Positions 17,501-24,614 of a DNA stretch of 36,001 bases are shown here, in pieces. A program made the translations under genes and the position numbers. The notes beneath the pieces are model-generated. The model was not told the DNA's origin, searched no databases, and saw only the letters and a program-made list of their open reading frames with translations. Position 1 is the first letter of the stretch. Each line of letters starts with the position of its first letter. Source of the DNA: Eggerthellaceae bacterium UBA5906 (GTDB taxonomy: Bacteria; Actinomycetota; Coriobacteriia; Coriobacteriales; Eggerthellaceae); contig DJEE01000122.1 of the NCBI GenBank assembly GCA_002431805.1, positions 1 to 36,001 on the forward strand. The letters are read 5' to 3'.

Positions 17501-18696
17501 GGATAGCCTGCGCCTTTCGTGATTTCCTGCGAAATGTCGTCAAAGACTTTCTTCAACTCGTCGGCATTGGTGGCCGACTTGTAGAAGTCGGAATTTTGCG
17601 CACGTGTGCCGAAGTTCCAGGTATAGCCGCGCCACCCGTTCGTATACGTTGCATCCGGATAATTGCTAGACGCAGCTTGCATGAACTTGTTCTCGACACT
17701 GGTTTGGTTGCTGGAAACATCCGCACTCGGATTCGCGTCGTCGAAGATGCCGATGGTATACACCAAAGCGCTTGCGTCCTTCATGGACTTCGCCGCCGTT
17801 ACCGCATCGCTCGCAACCCTAGGGTCAAACTCGCTGAACGACGTTGGCGTACCATCCGTGAAGAAGATCACAACTTTCTTGGCGCCCTCGCGTTGGGAAG
17901 TTTGTTCTTTCGCAAGCTTCAATCCGTTATCAGCGCGCGTTGCGCCTGCAGGCTCGATACTGTTAACCGTACTTTTGAACTGATCTTTAGAAGTGTTAGT
18001 GCATGCAGCCATCGCTTTCATAACCTGACTGTAGTTGTAGGTATTCTGCCCGTCACGGTATTTATCGTTGCCGACACGATTGCTTTCATCCCCCGCAAAC
18101 TTCACGATCGCAACTTGATGCCGTTTCGAAGCATCCGCTATACCTTCGTTTTGCTTCGCAATCTCATCGACAAACGAATTCGCCGCCGTCTTTAATGCGT
18201 TAATACGCTTTGTGGAATCGGTGCGGCCCATCGGGTCGCTCATCGAGCCTGATGCGTCCAACACCAGCACGATGTCCAGCGGCGTGGTTGCCGTGGACTT
18301 CAGATTCGATGTGGACGAAATGGCCGACAACGCCGTTAAAAACGTCGAGTCGCCCTTTTCAATCGTCTTTGTTCCGCCTGCGCCGGTCAGCGTGATGTCT
18401 CCAGCTTGCACCGTTTTGTCGGTCCAGATGCGCCCAACGTTTTCCGTTGAGTTCTCCAAACCCCAATCGCGCCAGGTCGACGCCGTGTTGCCATCGGCAA
18501 TGGCCACCCCACTCCCCGCCGCAAGCGCAGCAGGCGAACTTGCGCCTTCCGCTTGGGTATTCGCTTCTGCGCTCGTGGCGTTTGCACTGCGGTTTTCGCC
18601 GCTGTTGCCCGCGCCAAACGCCAATGCGCTTGCAATGGGCGACAACGCAACCACCAGCAAAACCGCTAACGCTATTCGAAACCGCTTCGCCTTCAT
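11503..18696 (-). CDS. Giant LPXTG-like wall-anchored VWA adhesin with isopeptide-type repeats
   Basis: 2397 residues from ATG at 18696 (AAAGGGG upstream; the frame is open to 18843 but the signal peptide fixes the start). A signal peptide (about 1-28) is followed by a VWA domain (about 138-400) with the MIDAS motif DASGS at 147-151 and FFTDGTP, so it probably binds a ligand through a metal ion. Next come about eleven beta-sandwich repeats of the streptococcal-pilin/CnaB isopeptide type, each opening like SKxLTGRDMxxGEF and closing like FxNxY. The end has LTQTGD, a hydrophobic span and RREHHR, a sortase sorting signal with Thr in place of the usual Pro. It should be an elongated, covalently stiffened surface adhesin or pilus-like protein. 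No sortase gene lies nearby. The host ligand is unknown. Confidence 0.9.
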   Translation of the reverse strand: MKAKRFRIALAVLLVVALSPIASALAFGAGNSGENRSANATSAEANTQAEGASSPAALAAGSGVAIADGNTASTWRDWGLENSTENVGRIWTDKTVQAGDITLTGAGGTKTIEKGDSTFLTALSAISSTSNLKSTATTPLDIVLVLDASGSMSDPMGRTDSTKRINALKTAANSFVDEIAKQNEGIADASKRHQVAIVKFAGDESNRVGNDKYRDGQNTYNYSQVMKAMAACTNTSKDQFKSTVNSIEPAGATRADNGLKLAKEQTSQREGAKKVVIFFTDGTPTSFSEFDPRVASDAVTAAKSMKDASALVYTIGIFDDANPSADVSSNQTSVENKFMQAASSNYPDATYTNGWRGYTWNFGTRAQNSDFYKSATNADELKKVFDDISQEITKGAGYPTDTREGYEDESGFITFTDQLGDYMQVDGFTTIVFANQVFDNPVKTTKGLVDTYTFTGEAGNVLYPSGNLNSIDITVTHSEDLQTGDLVEVKIPGALIPLRHFEVNEDGTGSVSLTFPIRVFYGSSLKAGAAEELANPGSELAAYITGNSSDGTVSFLANKWSGGADGDVVANFTPSKGNSYYYITEDTPIFQDEACTQRANAPLEQGKTYYYQRTWYDIDGGKATQKTKTVSFDSGVVENIGGYISSDNGKAYFKAGTPRMTYINELSTAKGKDTSGASANNTQTASTFINPKWAGEQVNTFLGNNGKLSVELPGALAVTKQLQVPAGYSASDFADEAFEFTVSVPAAANSTLKAEVKNTAGETVAAAFDMAFDANGQATQSLKPGETLYVHGLAAGSAYKVSEAQRDGFTQVEAAGLEGTASAGETSEAKVVNAYAATGTLNGETALAGEKILTGRDWQASDEFTFLLKDANTSVEAPMPEGAVGGVARIELVQPEGTSDGTPVGFSFGNITYTQPGTYVYEIHESAADSMVLPGVSASGALYQVVVTVADKEHNGVLTIESSMKQLKNDAGVQVDQAVQVATFTNAYNTETEMWAPIGQKTYTDSTGANPLKADMFHVAVCSDDAEAPLPEGAGAMPELGGSQWRGVVTSVEASGGVTFPQATYGFIDLQGKTEKTYTYKLMEVVKNPSGKWVAVKDALAASDYQHNGMQYDPSVWTAYVTIKSVDDTLELNVTYEKDGVEQQGALFSFSNVYNPAPATAVVEGSKALTGRDMTDGESFGFALSAADKATQDAIAAGAVTLPDAATVADAKNGEAKGFAFGNIAFAKPGTYAFNVRESQWNGAALPEDGANGMTFDRGVKTVTVIVTDDHSGSLKAKVAYPESGMAFANRYSSSTTFAGIDASKTLNGRAMKAGEFGFAIEGADEASAALLTDADKSFTNENNRADGVADVMTKLAGRTFTTEDNGKTYEFTVREVVPEGAVLDAETGLWHVAETGMYYDGARHTVKIAVADNGKGKLDAAVTVDGRSTNLVSFANKYCASNVAFDTAQAQLKKVLEGRDWIDSDSFEFTLKALTEGAPMPKDASGNVVTATTVTRANAEGFGFGAITFTADMLGASQRSKTFEYEVAETCGSIPGIDYASNKAVIKVTVTDDGTGKLKASAAIEDGVFVNRYEASLSYSAAGGLSVAKTLTGRDMAEGQFVISVTPADEASAQALGLPLAGKEVAMPAAADGVQVAKSVVDGAVTFTQKDAGKTYTYTVAELGESGNGYTYDKAVRTVTITVADNPAAAALTATTVVTGGPEGTQEFTYTDAGAAGGKRAVVPFANSYAASTDVPGGAAASVNATKALTGRPLGAGEFAFAVEYAVGGDVLQAVNAADGTVTFGELRYDTNMLADLVASGKAVKSDAGGKPAWSVQYLAYEKADGLSMIGITAKTQPIPFTVMVVDNGDGTLTATANTGVGPTFENEYSTSGPVEVDLTGVKVLAAQPGLKPADITGKFTFAVSSEDPAAPMPERTSATNAADGSVDFGSITFTLDDLNRALGDTQKQAGETDKEIAPVSAGEKDSGDEDTAVSAGEAAGDIAEAADADSAAGQGGGAVAATLDDVVAGQQDADVSTQTANEPAAQAAAPVLNPAEPRSHTFTYKVTETGSVPGVINDAAATKTVSFKVTDDGSGKLAVERVGDAKDPAFAFTNTYSVEPVASSVTDQLGVNKTLTGRDMVAGEFSFELLEGDQVVATGVNDANGNVALSAITYTEPGTHQYTLREVGGGTKARGVTYDGATFAVTATVADNGNGTLGVTHRFDNGLSVAFANAYSPADAYVTVGASKTLLGKDLADGQFTFLLTAHDGTVVQAKNAADGTVTFPKLRFTQPGTYEYTLSELNDAQANVTYDKRTYRVTITVADDLQGHLVAAMASGDEALTFTNEYVAPPVPEQPADPAAPSVQPGQSPQPAAKALTQTGDSKLLLLVPLAAVAMAGVAAMVALCVIHRREHHR

Positions 18697-19096
18697 GGTG
18701 TTGCCCCTTTCGCCTCCGTTGCATACTGCTTGTATCGCTGCACGTTCCCTGCTCTGCTCATGTTCGCGCGCCCCCTTTCCGCATGGTCGGAATGACGTGC
18801 GCACGCATAAGCGCATGCTTGCGCCGCGCCCCATCCCGGCCATGCACTAAGCAAGCCTTAAGCAAGGCACGGAGAGCGCCGCACCTTGCCATAGCTCAGT
18901 TTTCGCAAAAGCGCAGGTAAAAAGGTAGGTCGTATATACGACACTGCGTCGCAAACGCACGCAATACAGCCCTAAGCGCAGATGTTAGCTAGAATTTACA
19001 AACTCCTTACGGACGCCGCAGCAATAGCGCATCATAAATGGCAAGCAATTCGCTACAATATATTGATTCAAGCGCACCAGCACGAAAGGAGCCGCC
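18697..19096. promoter_or_regulatory. Divergent control region between adhesin and MFS-LuxR genes
   Basis: 400 bp without a gene. It contains a perfect 14-bp palindrome GTCGTATATACGAC at 18929-18942, a second 10-bp palindrome CAATATATTG at 19056-19065 overlapping a -10-like TACAAT (19054-19059, in CGCTACAATA), and the AAAGGAG ribosome binding site of the LuxR gene. The palindrome is a natural candidate binding site for a dimeric LuxR-type regulator controlling one or both genes. Confidence 0.6.
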
Positions 19097-20560
19097 ATGA
19101 CCCACTCCGCAAGGCCCGCCGTGCTGTTCGCCGCCTTGGCGCTGTTCTTCTTCGTGTTCTTAGAGGCAACGCTGTTCTACCAAACGTCTATGAGCACGCT
19201 TACCAGCTCGGCGAAAAGCAGCCTGTCGCAATTTCCCATCCAAGGCGCAAGCGCACTGGGCCTGCTTGCGTTTTCCGGGCTGAACCGTTTCACATCGCCG
19301 AACACCCGGCCGCTGGCCGTAGGGTTCCTAACCGCCATTGGCATTGTCAGCCTGATTGGCGTTGCGTCTGCACCGGCCCCGCTTGCGCTGGCGAACGCGG
19401 GTGCAGTGGCGTTTTTCCTGATTGGCCTGGCAGGCGGCGCTGTATACTGGGCCGCTTGCGTGTCGCTGCGCCGCAGTAAGCATTTCGCCACCCTTATCGG
19501 CGGCAGCCACGCGCTGGGCATTATGGCGCAGGTGCCGTTTTACGCGCTCACACCAAACCGCTTCGGCGAGGCGCTGCTGCTTTGCATCAGCATTGTGGTG
19601 CTGGGAATTTTGGTTGCCAAGACATGGCCCGACCCAAGTGCAGGGCTGCTTATGCCGAGGCCACGCGCGAATGCGCCGCAGCGCCGCATTCGCCCGCAAT
19701 TTCCGTGCGACTGGCGCATCGACCACCTGAAACCGCGCTCCGCCCTGGTGCTCCTGATTGCGCTGATGCTTATGTTCGCCACGCTGTTCAACACGCTGTA
19801 CAATCTGGTTTTGCCAGGTCAAGCATGGACGAGCCAGTATTCTCTGGTCATGCCGCGCGTTATGCTGTCTATCGGCGGCCTGTGCGCCGGCTTGCTGTTC
19901 GACCTGCGCCGCGCGCGGTATATGGGCATCGCAATGTTCTGGGTTTCGGTGCTTTGCGTAGCAGCGGTGTTCGGCCTTGAGGCCGGCATGCCCGACCGCG
20001 TTGGGCGCGTGGCGTTTTTCCTGGGGTCGGGCGCGTTCATCACGTTTTACACCGCAACATTCATATGGATTGCGCCGTACCTGAAAGCGCCGGCGTTGTG
20101 GGCCGGCATGGGTCGCGTTATTAGCAACCTTACCGCCATCGCGTTTGATGCACCGGCGCTGTTGCTGATTCAGTCGGGCAACACGCTTGCCGTTACCACC
20201 GCCATGCTGCCGCTACTGGTTGGTATCAACGCGTTGCTGTTCGCCATCGGCATGCTCGACCTGCGCATCCCCGATGCAGGCAGCAAAAGCACCGCCGAAA
20301 GCCCGCAAGCCGCCGCGCAACCAGGGCAAGACGCCGAGCTTTCTCCGGAGCAACGCATTCAGCATTTCTCCGTACGCTACAACCTCACGCCACGCGAATG
20401 CGACGTGCTAGCCGCCACCGTCACAAGCGAGCAACCGCTCAAACAAGTTGCCGCCGACCTAGGGATTTCCATGCGTGTAGTACAACGTCACCTTACGTCT
20501 ATCTACGAGAAAACAAACACCCAAACCCGCATAGGCCTCACCAAACTGTTTTGGGAGTAA
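19097..20560 (+). CDS. MFS-like 12-helix membrane protein with C-terminal LuxR DNA-binding domain
   Basis: 487 residues: an N-terminal membrane part of about twelve helices (about 8-395), a hydrophilic linker (about 395-415) and a LuxR/GerE helix-turn-helix (about 418-487; YNLTPRECDVLAATV, LKQVAADLGISMRVVQRHLTSIYEKT). This architecture is characteristic of, and multiplied in, Eggerthellaceae; it is thought to sense a ligand in the membrane and act directly on DNA, but few have known ligands. The DNA-binding recognition helix looks intact. The start has AAAGGAG seven bases before. It is divergent from the giant adhesin, making that gene and itself the likely targets. It ends just before a strong terminator. 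Confidence 0.92.
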   Translation: MTHSARPAVLFAALALFFFVFLEATLFYQTSMSTLTSSAKSSLSQFPIQGASALGLLAFSGLNRFTSPNTRPLAVGFLTAIGIVSLIGVASAPAPLALANAGAVAFFLIGLAGGAVYWAACVSLRRSKHFATLIGGSHALGIMAQVPFYALTPNRFGEALLLCISIVVLGILVAKTWPDPSAGLLMPRPRANAPQRRIRPQFPCDWRIDHLKPRSALVLLIALMLMFATLFNTLYNLVLPGQAWTSQYSLVMPRVMLSIGGLCAGLLFDLRRARYMGIAMFWVSVLCVAAVFGLEAGMPDRVGRVAFFLGSGAFITFYTATFIWIAPYLKAPALWAGMGRVISNLTAIAFDAPALLLIQSGNTLAVTTAMLPLLVGINALLFAIGMLDLRIPDAGSKSTAESPQAAAQPGQDAELSPEQRIQHFSVRYNLTPRECDVLAATVTSEQPLKQVAADLGISMRVVQRHLTSIYEKTNTQTRIGLTKLFWE

Positions 20561-20640
20561 ACCGTCGTCCCGCGCCCGCACATTAGGGGCATTTTTTGGC
20601 AGCGGCACCGCAAAACTGCCGCAGAACCTCCTCGGTGCGC

Positions 20641-20673
20641 AAAAAAGCCGCTGCAGAAATCTGCAGCGGCTTT
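20641..20673 (-). terminator. Bidirectional terminator between cstA and the LuxR gene
   Basis: A perfect 13-bp stem AAAGCCGCTGCAG / CTGCAGCGGCTTT (20644-20656, 20661-20673) has an AAAT loop. On the minus strand it is followed by a run of six T, matching the end of cstA; on the plus strand only TTT follows. Confidence 0.88.
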
Positions 20674-20710
20674 CGAAAACGCTAGAGCGACGCAACAAAG
20701 ACTTGAATGC

Positions 20711-22507
20711 TTACGCAGCGTTCTTCTTCAGCGTGCGCGCGATGGTCTTCACGCCCTTCACGGCCAGCACCACAGCCAGCACGAACAGCAGCACGGCCAG
20801 CAGCGCCTGCACGGCGGGAGCGAAGATGTCGCCGCCCTTCATGATGAGCAGCATCTTCTGGTAGAACGTGATGCCCAGCGAAGTGAGCGTAGCGGCCAGC
20901 ATGAACGCCATCGGCACGAAGAACATCTTGTTGTTCTTGCCGGCGTTACCCAGCCATGCGCACACGGCCAGCAGGGCCAGCGCAGCCAGCAACTGGTTAG
21001 CAGCACCGAACAGCGGCCAGATGATGGTGTAACCGGTCATGCCCAGGAACACGCCGATAACCACGGTGATAATCGTGGCAACGTAGGGGTTCGCCATGAC
21101 CTTGCGCACGCCCGTGAGGTCCTCGGGCTTTACGTCAACCGGGGTCCACAGCTCCTGGAACATGTAGCGAGCAAGGCGGGTTGCGGTGTCAAGCGAAGTC
21201 AGGCAGAACGCGGAAACAGCCAGGATGAGCAGCGCGTACGCCAAACCCTGCACGTCAGCCAGGCCCGGGATGCACGCCAGCATCTGAGACAAGCCGTCAG
21301 CGAATACAGCAGTCGGGGAAGCGTAACCACCCGCAGCATACTTGCTCCACACAAAGCCAACGGCGCACAGCGAGATCACAGCCAACAGGCACTCGATGAG
21401 CATGCCACCGTAACCGATAGGCTGCGCTTGGCTTTCCTTGTCCAGCTGCTTAGACGTGGTGCCCGAAGCAACCAGGCTGTGGAAGCCGGAGATTGCGCCG
21501 CACGCGATGGTGATGAACAGTGCGGGGAACAGGAAGCCGGAAGCAGCGGCCTTGTTCGTGATGGCCTTGCCAGCCTCGTCCACCAGCGCCTGGCCGGTAG
21601 ATGCGTCAAACGCAGCGTTCGTGGCAACGAAGCCCGTGAACGCCGGAATCTGCAGATTGGTGGCGGCACCCATAAGCGATGCGCCAACAATGCCGATGAC
21701 GGCAAGGATGATCATGCCGTACAGCAAGTAGCTGGACAGGTAGTCACGCGGCTGCAGCAAAATCCACACGGGGGCAACGGAGGCAATCAGGATGTACACG
21801 CCCAAAATGATCATCCAGGTGTTGTAATCCAACGCAATGGAGATGCCCATCAGCGGCAGGTTGTAGCCAACGGCAACCATGATGACGATTAAAACGATGG
21901 CGGACGCGATGTTCACCGGGCCTGGGATGTTACGGCCGCGAGTGAGCATGCCGTAAACAATAGCAACGCCGATGAAGATAACCGAAATCATAGCGGTCTG
22001 CTCGTTGGCCAGGTTCGAAGCGGCGGTTGCCGTGGCGCTTACAGCGAACGTGTTGGCCACAATGGAGGCAAACGCAGCCACAACCAGCAGCAACGTCAGA
22101 TACGCGAAAATGCAGAACAGCTTCTTGGCCGTGTTGTCGATGTTCTCGGCAACCACAACGGCCAGCGTTTGGCCCTTGTGGCGCAGCGATGCAAACAAAG
22201 CGCCAAAGTCGTGCATGGCACCGAAGAAGATGCCACCGATGAGCACCCACAAAAGCACGGGCACCCAGCCGAACACGGCAGCCTGAATGGGGCCGTTAAT
22301 GGGGCCTGCGCCTGCAATGGATGAGAAGTGGTGGCCCAGCACAACGTAAGGCGGTGCGGGCACGTAATCAACGCCGTCTTCCAGTTCGTGAGCTGGGGTC
22401 GGGCGCTTTGGGTCAACTCCCCACTGCTTTGCCAGCCAGCCACCGTAGCACACATAGCCGATGACCAGGATGACCGCAGCAACAAGGAGGATAAGCAATG
22501 CGTTCAT
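20711..22507 (-). CDS. cstA: CstA-family carbon starvation transporter
   Basis: 598 residues with many membrane helices. The signature PPYVVLGHHFSSIAGAGPINGPIQAA at the start of the CstA domain, RDYLSSYLLYGM, FHSLVASGTTSKQL and SLDTATRLARYMFQEL near the C-terminus are highly conserved. Family members in Escherichia coli import pyruvate (BtsT) or peptides/pyruvate (CstA) in the inner membrane, using an ion gradient. For an asaccharolytic gut anaerobe, peptide or pyruvate uptake at low nutrient supply is likely; the substrate is not decidable here. ATG at 22507 follows GAGGAA. It is cotranscribed with the gene upstream (30-bp gap), and both should depend on the promoter near 23270. Confidence 0.95.
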   Translation of the reverse strand: MNALLILLVAAVILVIGYVCYGGWLAKQWGVDPKRPTPAHELEDGVDYVPAPPYVVLGHHFSSIAGAGPINGPIQAAVFGWVPVLLWVLIGGIFFGAMHDFGALFASLRHKGQTLAVVVAENIDNTAKKLFCIFAYLTLLLVVAAFASIVANTFAVSATATAASNLANEQTAMISVIFIGVAIVYGMLTRGRNIPGPVNIASAIVLIVIMVAVGYNLPLMGISIALDYNTWMIILGVYILIASVAPVWILLQPRDYLSSYLLYGMIILAVIGIVGASLMGAATNLQIPAFTGFVATNAAFDASTGQALVDEAGKAITNKAAASGFLFPALFITIACGAISGFHSLVASGTTSKQLDKESQAQPIGYGGMLIECLLAVISLCAVGFVWSKYAAGGYASPTAVFADGLSQMLACIPGLADVQGLAYALLILAVSAFCLTSLDTATRLARYMFQELWTPVDVKPEDLTGVRKVMANPYVATIITVVIGVFLGMTGYTIIWPLFGAANQLLAALALLAVCAWLGNAGKNNKMFFVPMAFMLAATLTSLGITFYQKMLLIMKGGDIFAPAVQALLAVLLFVLAVVLAVKGVKTIARTLKKNAA

Positions 22508-22537
22508 GGGTTCCTCTACTTTTTGCGTCGTGGTTCT

Positions 22538-23209
22538 TTACGCACGAATGCCCAGGTTTGCCTCAAGCGTTTGCTTGAGCTGCTTGCCTGCCGCGTTCGT
22601 TGTCACGCAATTCGTGGAAAGGTCGGCAACGGCCACCCGAAGGTCGGCCCAGCCGCGGATACCAAACGCAAAGTTCTTGCGGAACCTTGTTTTGCGCACC
22701 GCCCGCAACGCCTCTTCGGTGCAGGAATCCGCCACAACCACAAGGGAAATGGCCGAGGACATGTGGTTCGGCTCGGGAACCACTTTCTTCAGCCCGTCGT
22801 TTTCCATGAACGACACGAGGTCACGCACCTGAGTTTCGTCCAAGCGGTCCGCCAGAACGAAGAACAGATACTCGTGCGTGTCAACCTCCCACAGCTTTGC
22901 GCGCTTTACCAGCACGTACTTCTCACCATAGGAGTGGAATTCGGCGTACCCCGGGAAGGTGCGGCCGGCGTATGCGTACTCACGTTGCACATCGAACCAG
23001 CGCTCGTGTGCAGCGAGAATACGTTTCAGCGCAAGGTGCTTTGCGTCCTTTGCCTGGGAGGGTTGCTCCTCAGGCCGAAGGGCTGGCTCTCCAACATGCG
23101 CGGCGGCCTGTTCCTCCGCCTCGCATTTGGCATTTCCCGACACACCGCTTTGTTGAGCTGCGTAGTCGGTGCCTTCGACACCTGTCTGAATGGCCGTTCG
23201 ATCGCTCAA
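22538..23209 (-). CDS. Uncharacterised protein encoded upstream of cstA
   Basis: 223 residues, not recognised as a named family. The first 60 residues are polar, with many Ala, Gln and Glu and probably disordered; from about 62 the sequence looks globular and mixed alpha/beta (ERWFDVQREYAYAGRTFPGYAEFHSYGEKYVLVKRAKLWEV, then EYLFFVLADRLD). There is no signal peptide or membrane span, so it is probably cytoplasmic. The TTG start at 23209 lies 11 bases after AAAGGAGA; no better start exists upstream. It shares its transcript with cstA, so it may regulate or assist that transporter. Function is unknown. Confidence 0.65.
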   Translation of the reverse strand: MSDRTAIQTGVEGTDYAAQQSGVSGNAKCEAEEQAAAHVGEPALRPEEQPSQAKDAKHLALKRILAAHERWFDVQREYAYAGRTFPGYAEFHSYGEKYVLVKRAKLWEVDTHEYLFFVLADRLDETQVRDLVSFMENDGLKKVVPEPNHMSSAISLVVVADSCTEEALRAVRKTRFRKNFAFGIRGWADLRVAVADLSTNCVTTNAAGKQLKQTLEANLGIRA

Positions 23210-23238
23210 GTGCCCGCAATCTCCTTTAGTATCTCGCC

Positions 23239-23261
23239 TTTCTCACGTCAAGCGTGAGAAA
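23239..23261. promoter_or_regulatory. Perfect 9-bp hairpin/operator at the 5' end of the cstA operon
   Basis: TTTCTCACG (23239-23247) and CGTGAGAAA (23253-23261) are inverted around TCAAG. Its right end falls at the expected transcription start of the promoter at 23265-23293, about 30 bp before the first gene, fitting an operator or a 5'-end mRNA stem. Confidence 0.6.
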
Positions 23262-23264
23262 CCC

Positions 23265-23294
23265 ATTTTAGCGGTTCCGTAACGAATCCGTAAC
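23265..23294 (-). promoter_or_regulatory. Candidate promoter of the cstA operon with overlapping direct repeats
   Basis: On the minus strand TTACGG (23293-23288) and TAAAAT (23270-23265) are separated by 17 bp, and the -10 sits in the context CGCTAAAAT. Two copies of GTTACGGA (plus-strand TCCGTAAC at 23276-23283 and 23287-23294) are 11 bp apart, one helical turn, overlapping the -35: a likely activator or repressor site. Confidence 0.5.
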
Positions 23295-23374
23295 ACTAAA
23301 TACCCATATTTTTCCGCCAAGTGGTGCAAACGCGCCCTTGAACGTCATGCAAGCAAGATGTTACCGGCCGAAAA

Positions 23375-23410
23375 CGAAAAAATGCCCGGAAAGCAAACGC
23401 CTTCCGGGCA
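23375..23410 (-). terminator. Rho-independent terminator of the aldolase gene
   Basis: TGCCCGGAA (23383-23391) pairs with TTCCGGGCA (23402-23410); on the minus strand the stem is followed by TTTTTTCGTTTT. It lies about 45 bp after the aldolase stop. Confidence 0.9.
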
Positions 23411-23453
23411 CGTAGTTGCAAGGTTCGCGAAACCGCAAAGGTTACCTTAACGC

Positions 23454-24404
23454 TTAGTCTTCCCAGGTGAAATCAGCTTCGCCGTTGAACACCTTCAAGG
23501 CATCCTCAACACTGTAGTCGGCCAGCGTGATAGCGCTGATTGCCTTCGTCAGGCGCACGGCCTCGTCCAAGCTGCGCTGGTGGATGTTGCGGCCGGTTGC
23601 GTTGCCGTCGGCACCGCCCACGTGAATCTGATCGTACAGCTGAGTCAAGAACGTCTCGGCGTCAACGGTGGAACCGCCAGCGCACACCAGGCCCGTGCGG
23701 CCTGCAGCCATGGAAGCAACCTTCAGCGCCTCGGCGGGCGTACGCTTGTCGTCGCCCTCAGGCTTCGGCGGGTTCACCTTCACGAAGTCAGCGCCCAAGC
23801 ACAGCGCAACGCCGGCAGCGCCAGCGATGAGGTCCGGGTCCTTCTCGGCGGTAACAGCCTTGCCGCGCGGGTAAATCCACAGCACAACCAGCAGGCCGTT
23901 GGCATGAGCCTCGGCGATAAGCTCGCCAGCCTCGGCCACCATGTTGGACTCGTACTCGCTGCCCAAGTAAATGGTGTAGCCCAGGCCCACGATGTTCACG
24001 CCGTTTTCGCGCATGGCCAGCACAGCCTCAAGGTCGTGCAGCTGCGGGCTGTACGGGTCTTCCTGGGCGGTTTTCACCAAGTTGGTCTTGGAGTTCATCT
24101 TCACCAGGTAGTTAATGTTGGGGTAATCGGCGGCATATTGCGCGATAAGGCCGCGCTGACCGGCCAAAACGCCGCACACGCCCTGGTCACCAATCTGGAA
24201 AAGATGCTCGGGCTCGGCGTCGGCAATGTCAATACCCTCGCCGTAGAAGTCTTTGTTCAGATGCTCAACCTTCTGGTCACACGCAAACAGCATCAGACGG
24301 CCCGTGCCGCGCGTGGCCTTCATGTAGTTGTCGACGTACGTCTCGCGGACGTCAGCCAGGACGTCGGCAGGTACCTTCACCTGATCGCGAGTAATCTTGG
24401 GCAT
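23454..24404 (-). CDS. DhnA/archaeal-type class I fructose-bisphosphate aldolase family protein
   Basis: 316 residues. The (beta/alpha)8 aldolase fold is inferred from ACDQKVEHL (41-49), LWIYPRG (175-181) with the Tyr-Pro-Arg-Gly seen in DhnA aldolases, DFVKVNPP (207-214) containing the probable Schiff-base lysine K210, and GGADGNATGRNIHQR (263-277) at the phosphate-binding end. It should catalyse reversible aldol cleavage of a sugar phosphate through a lysine Schiff base. Fructose 1,6-bisphosphate is the likeliest substrate for gluconeogenesis; relatives use deoxyribose- or lsrF-type substrates or make the AroA' precursor. ATG at 24404 has a perfect AAGGAGG upstream. A -10-like TAGAAT in CGCTAGAATG lies about 75 bp upstream. 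It appears to be monocistronic. Confidence 0.87.
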   Translation of the reverse strand: MPKITRDQVKVPADVLADVRETYVDNYMKATRGTGRLMLFACDQKVEHLNKDFYGEGIDIADAEPEHLFQIGDQGVCGVLAGQRGLIAQYAADYPNINYLVKMNSKTNLVKTAQEDPYSPQLHDLEAVLAMRENGVNIVGLGYTIYLGSEYESNMVAEAGELIAEAHANGLLVVLWIYPRGKAVTAEKDPDLIAGAAGVALCLGADFVKVNPPKPEGDDKRTPAEALKVASMAAGRTGLVCAGGSTVDAETFLTQLYDQIHVGGADGNATGRNIHQRSLDEAVRLTKAISAITLADYSVEDALKVFNGEADFTWED

Positions 24405-24472
24405 GATGTTCCTCCTTATAGGATGCAAGTTCCAAGAATGGCGGCGCACACCGCACACCGCACTTTGAGTTC

Positions 24473-24480
24473 ATTCTAGC
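24473..24480 (-). promoter_or_regulatory. Candidate -10 element of the aldolase gene
   Basis: On the minus strand GCTAGAAT, in CGCTAGAATG, lies about 70 bp before the ATG. The -35 region is poor, but the context matches the -10 regions of four other likely promoters in this window. Confidence 0.4.
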
Positions 24481-24614
24481 GAAGCCACACCGCCCAGCGG
24501 CACCTGCACACGGAAAAACCCCGTACCCTGCCGGTAAGCGGCCGCCAAAAGGAAAAATCGAGCCATTACGTGTAACGAAATGCAAAACCATGCACGGAAA
24601 ACCAGCGAAACCGC

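Noticed and set aside
13747..18195. Several long plus-strand frames (up to 332 codons) opposite the adhesin
   Set aside because: They mirror a 2397-residue protein with repeated domains in one continuous frame; composition is typical of GC-rich antisense frames and starts lack ribosome binding sites.
11503..18696. Repeat regularity suggesting a CRISPR array or tandem DNA repeat
   Set aside because: Periodicity comes from diverged protein domains of about 100-200 residues; there are no short identical direct repeats with spacers.
20577..20640. GGCAGCGGC / GCCGC pairing upstream of the bidirectional terminator
   Set aside because: Only a few base pairs with a long loop; the adjacent 13-bp perfect hairpin explains termination.
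23580..24479. 299-codon plus-strand frame opposite the aldolase
   Set aside because: Shadow of a protein with intact aldolase motifs and a perfect ribosome binding site.
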